This document shows, one piece after another, positions 47,800-57,845 of a stretch of 64,000 nt of DNA (within the stretch, counting starts at the first letter, position 1; every line of letters starts with the position of its first letter). Source of the DNA: Limnomonas spitsbergensis (taxonomy: Eukaryota; Chlorophyta; Chlorophyceae; Chlamydomonadales); NCBI GenBank assembly GCA_037349105.1, contig JAYJMM010000025.1:248001-312000 (forward strand). The letters run 5' to 3'. A program made the translations under genes and the position numbers. The notes below the pieces were generated by a model, which was given only the letters and a program-made list of their open reading frames with translations, searched no databases and was not told the origin of the DNA.

Positions 47800-50700
47800 G
47801 GAGGAGGGGGGACCTGAACACCCTCATGGGGGGAGGGGGGACCTGAACACCCTCATGGGGGGAGGGGGGACCTGAACACCCTCATGGGGGGAGCGGGGAC
47901 CTGGACACCCTCATGGGGGGGGGGGGGGACCTGAACACCCTCATGGGGGGAGGGGGGACCTGAACACCCTCATGGGAGGAGGGGGGACCTGAACACCCTC
48001 ATGGGGGGAGGGGGGACCTGAACACCCTCATGGGGGGAGGGGGGACCTGGACACCCTCATGGGGGGGGGGGGACCTGAACACCCTCATAGGGGGAGGGGG
48101 GACCTGAACACCCTCATGGGGGGAGGGGGGACCTGAACACCCTCATGGGGGGAGGGGGGACCTGAACACCCTCATGAGGGGAGGGGGGACCTGGACACCC
48201 TCATGGGGGGGGGGGGGGGGGGGGGGACCTGAACACCCTCATAGGGGGAGGGGGGACCTGAACACCCTCATGGGGGGAGGGGGGACCTGAACACCCTCAT
48301 GGGGGGAGGGGGGGCCCTGAACACCCTCATGGAAGGAGGGGGGACCTGAACACCCTCATGGGGGGAGAGGGGACCTGAACACCCTCATGGGGGGAGGGGG
48401 GACCTGAACACCCTCATGGGGGGAGGGGGGACCTGAACATGGGGGAGGGGGGGGACCTGAACACCCTCATGGGGGGAGGGGGGACCTGAACACCCTCATG
48501 GGAGGAGGGGGGACCTGAACACCCTCATGGGAGGAGGGGGGACCTGAACACCCTCATGGGGGGAGGGGGGACCTGGACACCCTCATGGGGGGGGGGGGGG
48601 CCTGGACACCCTCATGGGGGGGGGGGGGGGACCTGGACACCCTCATGGGGGAGGGGGGACCTGAACACCCTCATGGGGGGAGGGGGGACCTGAACACCCT
48701 CATGGGGGGAGGGGGGACCTGGACACCCTCATGGGGGGGGGGGGGGGGGGGGCTGAACACCCTCATAGGGGGAGGGGGGACCTGAACACCCTCATGGGGG
48801 GAGGGGGGACCTGAACACCCTCATGGGGGGAGGGGGGACCTGAACACCCTCATGGGGGGAGGGGGGACCTGAACACCCTCATGGGGGGAGGGGGGACCTG
48901 GACACCCTAATGGGGGGGGGGGGGGGGGACCTGAACACCCTCATAGGGGGAGGGGGGACCTGAACACCCTCATGGGGGGAGGGGGGACCTGAACACCCTC
49001 ATGGGGGGAGGGTGGGCCCTGAACACCCTCATGGAAGGAGGGGGGACCTGAACACCCTCATGGGGGGAGGGGGGACCTGGACACCCTCATGGGGGGGGGG
49101 GGGGGGACCTGGACACCCTCATGGGGGGGGGGGGACCTGAACACCCTCATGGAAGGAGGGGGGACCTGAACACCCTCATGGGGGGAGAGGGGACCTGAAC
49201 ACCCTCATGGGGGGAGGGGGGACCTGAACACCCTCATGGGGGGAGGGGGGACCTGAACATGGGGGAGGGGGGACCTGAACACCCTCATGGGGGGAGGGGG
49301 GACCTGAACACCCTCATGGGAGGAGGGGGGACCTGAACACCCTCATGGGCGGAGGGGGGACCTGAACACCCTCATGGGGGGAGGGGGGACCTGGACACCC
49401 TCATGGGGGGGGGGGGGACCTGGACACCCTCATGGGGGGGGGGGGGGGACCTGGACACCCTCATGGGGGAGGGGGGACCTGAACACCCTCATGGGGGGAG
49501 GGGGGACCTGAACACCCTCATGGGGGGAGGGGGGACCTGGACACCCTCATGGGGGGGGGGGGGGGGGGGGCCTGAACACCCTCATAGGGGGAGGGGGGAC
49601 CTGAACACCCCAATGGGGGTGGGGGGACCTGAACACCCTCATGGGGGGAGGGGGGACCTGAACACCCTCATGGGGGGAGGGGGACCTGAACACCCTCATG
49701 GGGGGAGGGGGGACCTGGACACCCTCATGTGGGGAGAGGGGACCTGAACACCCGCATCGGGGGAGGGGGGACCTGAACACCCTCATGGGGGGAGGGGGGA
49801 CCTGAACACCCTCATGGGGGGAGGGTGGGCCCTGAACACCCTCATGGAAGGAGGGGGGACCTGAACACCCTCATGGGGGGAGAGGGGACCTGAACACCCT
49901 CATGGGGGGAGGGGGGACCTGAACACCCTCATGGGGGGAGGGGGGACCTGAACATGGGGGAGGGGGGACCTGAACACCCTCATGTGGGGAGGGGGGACCT
50001 GAACACCCTCATGTGGGGACGGGGGACCTGAACACCCTCATGTGGGGAGGGGGGACCTGAACACCCTCATGGGCGGAGGGAGGACCTGAACACCCTCATA
50101 GGAAGAGGGGGGACCTGAACACCCTCATGGAAGGAGGGGGGATCTGAACACCCTCATGGGGGGAGAGGGGACCTGAACACCCTCATGTGGGGAGGGGGGA
50201 CCTGAACACCCTCATGGGGGGAGGGGGGACCTGAACATGGGGGAGGGGGGACCTGAACACCCTCATGGGGGGAGGGGGGACCTGAACACCCTCATGGGGG
50301 GAGGGGGGGCCTGAACACCCTCATGGGGGGAGGGGGGACCTGAACACCCTCATGGGGGGAGGGGGGACCTGAACACCCTCATGTGGGGACGGGGGACCTG
50401 AACACCCTCATGGGAGGAGGGGGGGCCTGAACACCCTCATGGGGGGAGGGGGGACCTGAACACCCTCATGGAAGGAGGGGGGACCTGAACACCCTCATGG
50501 GGGGAGGGGGGACCTGAACACCCTCATGGGGGGAGGGGGGACCTGAACACCCTCATGGGGGGAGGGGGGGCCTGAACACCCTCATAGGGGGAGGGGGGAC
50601 CTGAACACCCTCATGGGGGGAGGGGGGGCCTGAACACCCTCAGGGGGGGAGGGGGGACCTGTACACCCTCATGGGGGGAGGGGGGACCTGAACACCCTCA

Positions 50701-51137
50701 TGGGGGGAGGGGGGACCTGAACACCCTCATGGGGGTCGGGTGGACCTGAACACCCTCATGGGGGGAGGGGGGACCTGAACACCCTGATGGGGGTCGGGGG
50801 GACCTGAACACCCTCATGGGGGTAGGGGGGACCTGAACACCCTCATGGGGGGAGGGGGGACCTGAACACCCTCATGTGGGGACGGGGGACCTGAACACCC
50901 TCATGGGGGGAGGGGGGACCTGAACACCCTCATGGGGGGAGGGGGGACCTGAACACCCTCATAGGGGGAGGGGGGACCTGAACACTCTCATAGGGGGAGG
51001 GGGGACCTGAACACCCTCATGGAAGGAGGGGGGACCTGAACACCCTCATGGGGGGAGGGGGGACCTGAACACCCTCATGGGGGGAGGGGGGACCTGAACA
51101 CCCTCATGGGGGGAGGGGGGACCTGAACACCCTCATT
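47800..51137 (+). repeat. 29-bp G-rich tandem array, about 115 units
   Basis: The unit is ACCTGAACACCCTCATGGGG, GGAGGGGGG. Length varies mainly in G-runs of up to about 20. Rare variants (CCTGGACAC; GGAAGGAGG; the short ACCTGAACATGGGGG) recur in order, with one block of about 818-820 bp repeated (short variant at 48431 and 49251; identical segments from 48585 and 49403). Each unit offers G-runs able to form G-quadruplexes. Confidence 0.95.
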
Positions 51138-51164
51138 TTGTGTCCTTTTGCCAATAATTTGGAC

Positions 51165-51340
51165 AGTATGGGGACAAGAAGATGGAACCCAGCAACCTGA
51201 TAAAAAGTGCAGCGAAATCCCAGACTGTGTGACGGGTTGACACTTAGAACAAGATGTCCTAAGTAGGGGGGAGAGAGATTATTTTTCGGGTTCGATGCCT
51301 CAACCATTGGGGTTCCCACCACTATTGTCTCATGTCCATC
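51165..51340. repeat. Dispersed element copy 2 (SINE-like or LINE 3' UTR)
   Basis: This is a related copy of 40755-40870 with an extra stretch of about 60 bp in the middle. Shared words are ACAAGAAGATGGAACCC, GGGGGGAGAG and GGGTTCGATGCCTCAACC. Confidence 0.5.
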
Positions 51341-52318
51341 CGCAGTTGTTTATCACACCATGCAAGCAGTCACCATGCATGCAGGCAGATCAGGCTGCAA
51401 GTACGATTTTTGGGGCCATCCCAAATGAATCCGCACAACTTATTCTTGGCTTCTAGCCCAGTTGCAGCGCCAGTCCGCTCTGGCTTACAGCATGGGGTGC
51501 ATGGTCGGACCGTACATGCCATTAGCAGCCGCACAACCGCCTTATTCACATGCATGTTCAGTCACTAATTTAAGTGCGCTGTGTCAGTCAGTCCCCGGAT
51601 GTCTTGTCAGCAAGGTGACCTAGGCCAACTGGTCCACTTCCTTGCTGCTGATGCAGTGAGCAACTCCCCATGGTAGCACGATATGAAAATGATATGTTGA
51701 CTTACCATATTGTGCTACCTTGCAACTCCCTGGACAGCGCTGCTAGGACCTCTGTGATCCGCCATCAGGTAGTAACAAAGGATACCAGTAGAGCAGGACC
51801 TCCGACAGTAGCGCTTCAGCCTGCATGCTCCTTGCATCGACCCAGGAGCCACCCAGGCTGTCTAGCTGCCATGCACCCATGCAGCTGAATTTCCTGTCAA
51901 GAAAGCAGAGTGCAATGAATACCGTCATATATTTAACAGGAACATACATTCCCTTGTTCGGGGATCTGCTCGTTATTATCGGATAAGAAAACCTGTTGGA
52001 CAATTTTGGGACTGCAGATTGACAGTTATCATGTCCAAATGTCCAGAAAAGGGTAGAAACGGAGATTTGGTTTCACCGTCCCCACTGATGACCGGTATCG
52101 ATTAACAAAGTGCCATCGGTTGCGAAACCATTTTTATGTAGTGCGTATGCGCTGCTGCTTATTTCAAAGATGTTCAGCTGCTGTAGCGATCGGAAATGGC
52201 AGGCCCAAGGGTCGCTTGACATCCCCTCCCCGAGTCTGCGAGGACGATCCAAGTCGAGCCTGGAGGGCAGTAGAGAGAGTATGGAGATGCTTCGTGTGCT
52301 CTGATGCCTATCTGACTC
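51341..52318. other. No recognised gene
   Basis: Only short open frames are seen and no family pattern. GT and AG signals occur, but I cannot pair them into exons. Confidence 0.35.
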
Positions 52319-52560
52319 TTAAAACAAGAGCCGCTGTTCCAGACTGCCTCCCAAACGTGTTGTACACTGCCCCTCGTGACGTGTGACCTTCGCTGCGGCA
52401 GCCGAGGATGCCCCTGGAGGCACATCCACCGCTATAAAATCCAAATTACATAAAGGGCAGATCTCTGCGTCACAGTCAGGTCGAGCCGGCCCTGGGGCCC
52501 TCCCCCATGCACCAGCGCCTGCTGCCTGTCCGTCACGGCGCATCAGCAGCAGCGGGGCTC
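52319..52560 (-). CDS. Possible exon with a C2HC (UBZ4-like) zinc finger
   Basis: The minus strand is open from near a TAG acceptor at about 52565 to a stop at 52319. It is Ala/Gly-rich at first, then CDAEICPLCNLDFIAVDVP, a low-complexity SSAAAA loop and KVTRHEGQC. The C-x2-C ... H-x3-C pattern is that of C2HC/UBZ4 zinc fingers found in DNA-repair nucleases and ligases, but the loop between the pairs is long. No other domain of such a protein is seen nearby. Confidence 0.3.
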
Positions 52561-53100
52561 GTCTCTACTCGAGGAGCATCATGCGCACCCTCTGGTGCGA
52601 ACCCTATGACTAATATCACTGCAGACCAGTTCTGTTCCAGCCGATTTCTGGTTGCGGTTGGGGCGCCCAGGAGCAACAGCAGCAGATGCAGCAGCAGGAG
52701 CTATCACCATGTTCCTCACATCATGCCTTGAAACAATTCAAATCGTTAGTACCTGCATGGCTATGCCTCACCCACGCCCCTCGTTTGCCCTACCACCTCA
52801 CCGCTTGCATGCAGCCCACACCTCCTGCCCTTGATCGCGAGCACACTGTTTGCCTAAATTACAGGAACACCTCTACAAGTCTTACGCAGTCCTGCTTTAG
52901 CCTTGTTGCATAGCAGCTTTCATTATCTGATCACTGCTGATGTACGGATAGCTGTCCGTGCCATATGCCCTCGCCAGCGCACCTCTGCATATACTTTTAC
53001 TTTTTACATCGATGGTACAAATGAAGGACACTTCCAGGAGAGAGGGACAGGAGGGATATCTGTCAAGGACAGGCAAGGCAGGCATGGAAGCCATGCATGG
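52561..53100. other. No recognised gene
   Basis: Several short frames on both strands and no pattern that I recognise. Confidence 0.35.
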
Positions 53101-53114
53101 CCATGCGGCCTATA

Positions 53115-53185
53115 TGACCTAGGGTGTAGGGTCTAGGGTGTATGACCTAGGGTGTAGGTTATAGGGTGTATGACTAGGGTGTACT
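53115..53185 (+). repeat. TAGGGTGTATGACC-type short repeat
   Basis: CTAGGGTGTAGGGTCTAGGG and related words recur about five times. It resembles scrambled telomere-like G-rich sequence but is not a regular telomere repeat. Confidence 0.6.
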
Positions 53186-53234
53186 CATGCGGGAAGTGTA
53201 TTCAGGCATGCTGATTCTTGGAATGTCATGCAGT

Positions 53235-53570
53235 GAGAAGCAGCCGTGTGACTAAACCCTTAAGCAGCCGTGTGACTAAACCCTTAAGCAGCCGTGACCA
53301 GCAGCCCATGTGGATGTGTGGATGGACAAGCCAGTATTGCAGTATCTCCGCCAGAAAGTGCATGCCCCAGGGGATGAGCCAGGGGAGCAGCGACTTAACC
53401 CAAAAGCAGCCGTGCGACTAAACCCTTGAGCAGCCGTGCGACTAACCCTTAAGCAGCCGTGCGACTAAACCCTTAAGCAGCAGTGCGGCTAAACCCTTAA
53501 GCAGCCGTGCGACTAACCCCTTAAGCAACCGTGCGACTAAACCCTTAAGCAGACATGTGACTAAACCGTG
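53235..53570 (+). repeat. About 24-bp repeat AAGCAGCCGTGCGACTAAACCCTT in two blocks
   Basis: Two copies lie at 53238-53295 and about seven at 53403-53570, separated by about 100 bp of unique sequence. Units contain TAAACCCTTAA. Confidence 0.8.
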
Positions 53571-53629
53571 TTGACATATTTTTTTATCGCCCGTGTTTGT
53601 CGACTGAGGCCATAGATCGCCTAACAAAA

Positions 53630-54165
53630 AACACTGCTTCTCGCCCCCTCACACCCTGTCCCCTGTACTGCTTCTCGCCCCCTCACACCCTGTCCCCTGT
53701 ACTGCTTCTCGCCCCCTCACACCCTGTCCCCTGTACTGCTTCTCGCCCCCTCACTCCCTGTCCCCTGTACTGCTTCTCGCCCCCTCACACCCTGTCCCCT
53801 GTACTGCTCCCCGCCCCCTCACACCCTGTCCCCTGTACTGCTTCTCGCCCCCTCACACCCTGTCCCCTGTACTGCTCCCCGCCCCCACATACCCTGTCCC
53901 CTGTACTGCTCCCCGCCTACACACAGCTGTTGTCACGATCTGGGACAGGGGGGTCAAGGCCAGCTGTTGTCACGATCTGGGACAGGGGGGTCAAGGCCAG
54001 CTGTCTTTGCCCCTGTACTGCTCCCCGCCCCCACACACCCTGTCCCCTGTACTGCTCCCCGCCCCAACACACCCTGTCCCTTGTACTGCTCCCCGCCCCC
54101 ACACACCCTGTCCCCTGTACTGCTCCCCGCCCCCACACACCCTGTCCCCTGTACTACTCCCTGCA
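53630..54165 (+). repeat. 34-bp minisatellite in two blocks with a 37-38-bp insert repeat
   Basis: CTGCTTCTCGCCCCCTCACA + CCCTGTCCCCTGTA repeats about eight times (53630-53925), then a related CTGCTCCCCGCCCCCACACA version about five times (54015-54165). Between them, two copies of AGCTGTTGTCACGATCTGGG + ACAGGGGGGTCAAGGCC occur; the same word appears again at 56752-56790. Confidence 0.85.
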
Positions 54166-54515
54166 ACAGGTCGCCACCATGTTGCACTCCCCTGCACCTA
54201 CTTCCCGCTCACACACGCCCCTTCTCCCCTCCCCGCCCCAACGCACCCTGTCCCCTGTACTGCTCCATGCGATAGGTCGCCGCTACACTACACTCCCCTG
54301 CACTTACTTCCCACTCTCACACGCCCCTTCTCCCCTCCCTGCCCCAACGCACCCTGTCCCCTGTACTGCTCCATGCAACAGGTCGCCGCTACACTACACT
54401 CCCCAGCACCTTCTTCCCGCTCACACACGCCCCTTCTCCCCTCCCTGCCCCAACGCACCCTGTCCCCTGTACTGCTCCATGCAACAGGTCGCCGCTACAC
54501 TACACTCCCCTGCAC
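54166..54515 (+). repeat. About 106-bp tandem repeat, 3-4 copies
   Basis: AACAGGTCGCCGCTACACTA recurs near 54165, 54270, 54376 and 54481. Each copy includes TTCCCGCTCACACACGCCCC and ends in the CCCTGTCCCCTGTACTGCTC word of the 34-bp array, which shows how the arrays are nested. Confidence 0.8.
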
Positions 54516-54868
54516 CGCCCCCATGCTCGCGTGGCAGGCCCCAGACCCATCAGGCTCCCCCCAAGGCCTGCCGCATTGGGCGCCGACTTCCCCAGGCACC
54601 CCGTGGCGCTCCGGTGCGTCATACCCAGCTCGGAATATCGAGCCTTACCCCTCAGGAAGCTCTGAGGAGGACAGCAGCTCTGATGACGACTTCCTTCCGA
54701 TGCCCTCGGGAGCTGCGCTGCCAGCACAGCCGCAGTTCCCGGTTCAGCTTCGCCAGCGGGGCCCCTCCACCCTGGCAACGGGGCTGACGCGGCCTGCCGC
54801 ACCTCCCCCTGTGGAGGCATGCCCGCCTGGGACCAGCGGCAGGGACCATCTGCGGCCAGAGGCCAAGG
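54516..54868 (+). CDS. Possible exon, Pro/Ser-rich acidic segment, maybe 5' part of the mTERF-like gene
   Basis: Downstream of the repeats the plus-strand frame becomes non-repetitive: APMLAWQAPDPSGSP, then an acidic serine cluster SGSSEEDSSSDDDFLPMPSG, then QFPVQLRQRGPSTLATGL. It meets a donor (caag/gtgaga) at 54868. The 5' boundary lies in the repeat and is uncertain. Low-complexity N-terminal regions ahead of mTERF domains are plausible in algae, but the link to the downstream exons is only by strand and proximity. Confidence 0.35.
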
Positions 54869-54881
54869 GTGAGAGCAAACC

Positions 54882-54920
54882 CTAATACCCTAACAGGAAA
54901 CCCTAAACCCTAGTACCCTG
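54882..54920 (+). repeat. Telomere-like CCCTAAACCCTA motif cluster
   Basis: A short run of CCCTAATACCCTAAC and AACCCTAAACCCTAG. It is too short and irregular to be a telomere; similar ACCCTAG words are scattered through the window. Confidence 0.5.
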
Positions 54921-54939
54921 CGAGTGGAGCATCCATGCA

Positions 54940-55200
54940 CTCATATCCATACACACATTCACTCGCCCGCTCGCGCTCACAGGCCCACTCACTGTCAATC
55001 ACACATTCGGTCACACGTATATCCACACACACACTCACCGGCTCACTCACACTCTCCCGCTCTTACATCCACACACATCCATTTTCCCACTCCCTCACAC
55101 TTAAATTCGCTCACAAACATGCACTCACCACTCACTCTCTCACTCTCACTCGCCCACCCACTCTCACTCGCCCATCCACTCTCACTCGCCCACTTAATCT
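54940..55200 (+). repeat. Cytosine/adenine-rich CTCAC/CACACT low-complexity tract
   Basis: It consists of short CACTC, CACACA and CGCCCACTCTCACT repeats, the last a 16-bp unit repeated three times at 55144-55195. Confidence 0.75.
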
Positions 55201-55359
55201 CATGCATGCTAGCATGGAGCATAATTTATCTTGTACGTTGTAGGGACACTTTGCGCGCCATTTCTATTTGTTTTTCAAGTTGCGCATAATAAAGTGTGGA
55301 CATTTGTTTTTGTTATTTTCCTATTCTGTCCGACGGCGTCACCCTGCACGTCATCCTTG

Positions 55360-55760
55360 GTAGCTGCATGGGAGCTGCATGGGAGCTGCATGGGGAGCTA
55401 CATGGGAGCTACATGGGAGCTGCATGGGAGCTGCATGGGAGCTGCACGTGATCCTTGGGAGCTGCATGTGAGCTGCATGTGAGCTACATGGTAGCTGCAT
55501 GGGAGCTGCATGGGCGCTGCTCGTGATCCTTGGTACCTGCATGGGAGCTGCATGGGAGCTGCACGTGATCCTTGGGAGCTGCATGTGAGCTGCATGTAAG
55601 CTACATGGTAGCTGCATGGGAGCTGCATGGGCGCTGCTCGTGATCCTTGGTACCTGCATGGGAGCTGCATGGGAGCTGCACGTGATCCTTGGGAGCTGCA
55701 TGTGAGCTGCATGTGAGCTGCATGTGACCCTTCATAGCTGCATGGGAGCTGCGTAATCTG
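55360..55760 (+). repeat. 12-bp GGGAGCTGCATG repeat with higher-order copies
   Basis: The 12-mer repeats throughout, interrupted by CACGTGATCCTTGGGAGCTG. The interrupted block repeats about every 115-120 bp (GTGATCCTTGG near 55447, 55519, 55565, 55638, 55681). Met/Gln/Leu/Pro-rich open frames on the minus strand come from the 12-bp unit. Confidence 0.85.
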
Positions 55761-55789
55761 ATTTGCAGTCTTATGTGGGTCTAACATCA

Positions 55790-56160
55790 GCTGCATGGGC
55801 CCCTTAAGAGGAGGAGGGGGCATGACTGGTGCTGTTGCATCTGGAGATGTCGCTGGCAGGACAAAGATGAAAAGTCTTTTCCGATTATGAGCTGACTCAG
55901 AGCTGCTGTTGGTAGCCGCTGGCCCCTGTTGGCAGGCCCCATGAAGGCATAGTCACTTGTGTCAATGCAGCCCTTGTGCTTCATAAATACCGGTATGTAG
56001 CTCGCCAGCCTGTCCAGTGCTTGAAAGACATGGTTTACCTAAACCCTAGTCCTGTGTTCTGTGTTGTGGGATGCCTGCCAAGCTGGCCAGCCTGTCCAAC
56101 ATGCCGGCACTCGTAAAACAAGTTTGACTCAAAGCCTAATCCTGTTTTATATTCCCACTG
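55790..56160. other. Intron-like sequence with a decayed exon copy
   Basis: At 56068-56110 the sequence GTGGGATGCCTGCCAAGCTG followed by GCCAGCCTGTCCAACATGCC resembles the exon beginning at 56164 and is probably a partial copy of it. Confidence 0.5.
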
Positions 56161-56163
56161 CAG

Positions 56164-56243
56164 GTCGTGTGACCCCTGCCAAGCTGGCAAGCCTGTCGAA
56201 CCTACTCAGAATGCCACTGCCCATGCTGCAGCGCCTCCTTGAG
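56164..56243 (+). CDS. mTERF-like gene, upstream exon
   Basis: This exon lies between a pyrimidine-rich cactgcag acceptor and a gtgagg donor. The only sensible frame reads RVTPAKLASLSNLLRMPLPM followed by LQRLLE, a helical segment with Pro and Leu spacing like an mTERF repeat. A partial copy of its 5' half precedes it (56068-56110). A copy of its 3' half with the donor (CCCATGCTGCAGCGCCTCCT) follows at about 56330-56353. Confidence 0.5.
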
Positions 56244-56279
56244 GTGAGGCTGCTTTTGTGTCTCTGACTGGGGCTGGTG

Positions 56280-56815
56280 TTTGTGTGGGTGGGTGCAGGC
56301 TGGGACAGGGGGGGGTGAGGGGGGAGGTGCCCATGCTGCAGCGCCTCCTAGAGGTGAGGTTGCTCCTTGTCATTGGCTGGGACAGGGGGGGGGGGGCCCA
56401 GTTCTTGTGCTGGCTGTGACAGGGGGGATGGGCCCGGTTCTTATCGTTGGCCGTGACATGGAATTTGGGATGGAGGGGGGTCCGGCTAATACTTGTTACC
56501 GGCTGGGACACGAGGGTGGGGTGGGCGAGTTACTGTGGCTGGACAGAACTGGTGTGGGGGTGGAGGGCCGGCTACTGGACTGTGCTGGGATAGGGGGTGG
56601 GAGCCCGTTGTTTTCTCGGGCTGGGACAAGGTGGGTAAAGACACTTGTTGTCTCTGGCTGGAACAGGGGGGTGGGAGCCCGTTGTTTTCTCGGGCTGGGA
56701 CAAGGTGGGTAAAGACACTTGTTGTCTCTGGCTGGAACAGGGGGGTCAAGGCCAGCTGTTGTCACGATCTGGGACAGGGGGGTCAAGGTCAGCTGTGAGG
56801 GGGTCGATTTTGGGG
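56280..56815 (+). repeat. G-rich intronic repeats
   Basis: A 74-75-bp unit beginning GTGGGAGCCCGTTGTTTTCT is repeated at 56596 and 56671. CTGGGACAGGGGGG-type words recur throughout, and the 37-bp CACGATCTGGGACAGGGG unit seen at 53.9 kb reappears. Confidence 0.75.
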
Positions 56816-56957
56816 GGCAGGGACCAAAGGAGGGGAACATGGTAGTGGCTCCAGGTGTGTGTGCTTCAGGCCTTTGCGGCCCTCCTTTTCGAAAATTCGA
56901 ATTTAAATGTGTGGGGCGTTACATGGTTCTCGATATGCAGTATGAACTGAGTCGTGT

Positions 56958-57016
56958 GTCCCCTCTCCTCCCCTCTCCTCCCCTCTCCTCCCCTCTCCTC
57001 CCCTCTCCTCCCCTCT
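56958..57016 (+). repeat. 10-bp TCCCCTCTCC repeat
   Basis: About six perfect pyrimidine-only decamers directly precede a decayed exon copy. Confidence 0.9.
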
Positions 57017-57049
57017 ACGGTACTGCAGGGACCCCCCTCATCTCTTCAG

Positions 57050-57123
57050 TTAACACCGGCGCTGCTGTATCTGGTGCCTGATATTTTTGTATTGAGTCAT
57101 GCTTCTTTGGTCATTCCTCCCCT
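57050..57123 (+). pseudogene. Decayed copy of an mTERF-like exon start
   Basis: After a ctcttcag acceptor the frame reads LTPALLYLVPDIFVLSHASL, clearly related to LSPALLDPDPADLETHLSAL of the exon at 60197. Shorter related starts (TATCACCAGCGCTGCC, TATCACCGGCGCAGCTG) occur near 57399 and 57507. None has the matching donor. Confidence 0.55.
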
Positions 57124-57559
57124 ACGGTCCGTAGCTTGCCCTGTCCCCTTTCCTCCCCTCTACTGTCCCTATGCTATCATAAGCACGTTACTGATTATGT
57201 TAGTGCGCTTCAGCTACAATACGACTGCAGCACAGCCTACGGCCGTGGGGGCCTGGTGCAGCAAGCCCTACTGCTATGGCCGCTGGCCGTGCGCCGGTCT
57301 AGGTTTCATCCCAGGTGGCCCAGTAATGGCCGCCCGGTGGCCCCGGAGTGCTGCTCTGGCACGCACTTAAATATACACTGAAGCACCTACTCACTCGCAG
57401 CTATCACCAGCGCTGCCCTACCCTGCCCAGTCCCCTTTCCGCATGATGACGTCTCTCCCTTCTCCCTCTTCTGTCACTTAGCTCTGCGCAACCCCCTCCT
57501 CACATCTATCACCGGCGCAGCTGTATCAGGGCCTGTTGATCTTGCATTACGGCATGGAT

Positions 57560-57845
57560 CCTTCTGCCTTTCCTCCCCTGCGCTGCCATAACCTGCCCCT
57601 GGCCCTCCTACCTGCCTTTCCTCCCATGCGCTGCCATAACCTGCCCCTGGCCCTCCTACCTGCCTTTCCTCCCATGTGCTGCCATAACCTGCCCCTGGCC
57701 CCCCTACCTGCCTTTCCTCCCATGTGCTGCCATAACCTGCCCCTGGCCCCCCTACCTGCCTTTCCTCCCATGCGCTGCCATAACCTGCCCCTGGCCCCCC
57801 TACCTGCCTTTCCTCCCCTGTGCTGCCATAACCTGCCCCTTCTCC
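57560..57845 (+). repeat. 48-bp tandem repeat, 6 copies
   Basis: The unit is CCTGCCTTTCCTCCCATGCG, CTGCCATAACCTGCCCCTGG, CCCTCCTA. The 48-bp unit keeps frame, so it reads as a 16-residue repeat, but it runs straight into the non-coding decamer array. Confidence 0.9.

Noticed and set aside
53597..54787. 396-residue plus-strand frame across 53.6-54.8 kb
   Set aside because: Most of it translates 34-bp and 106-bp repeats; only the last part (54516-54868, in another frame) looks coding.
54882..54920. Interstitial telomere
   Set aside because: Only two regular CCCTAAA units are present and the rest is irregular; similar words are scattered through the window.
55351..55823. Met/Gln/Leu/Pro-rich minus-strand frames
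   Set aside because: They come from the 12-bp GGGAGCTGCATG repeat and exist in overlapping frames.
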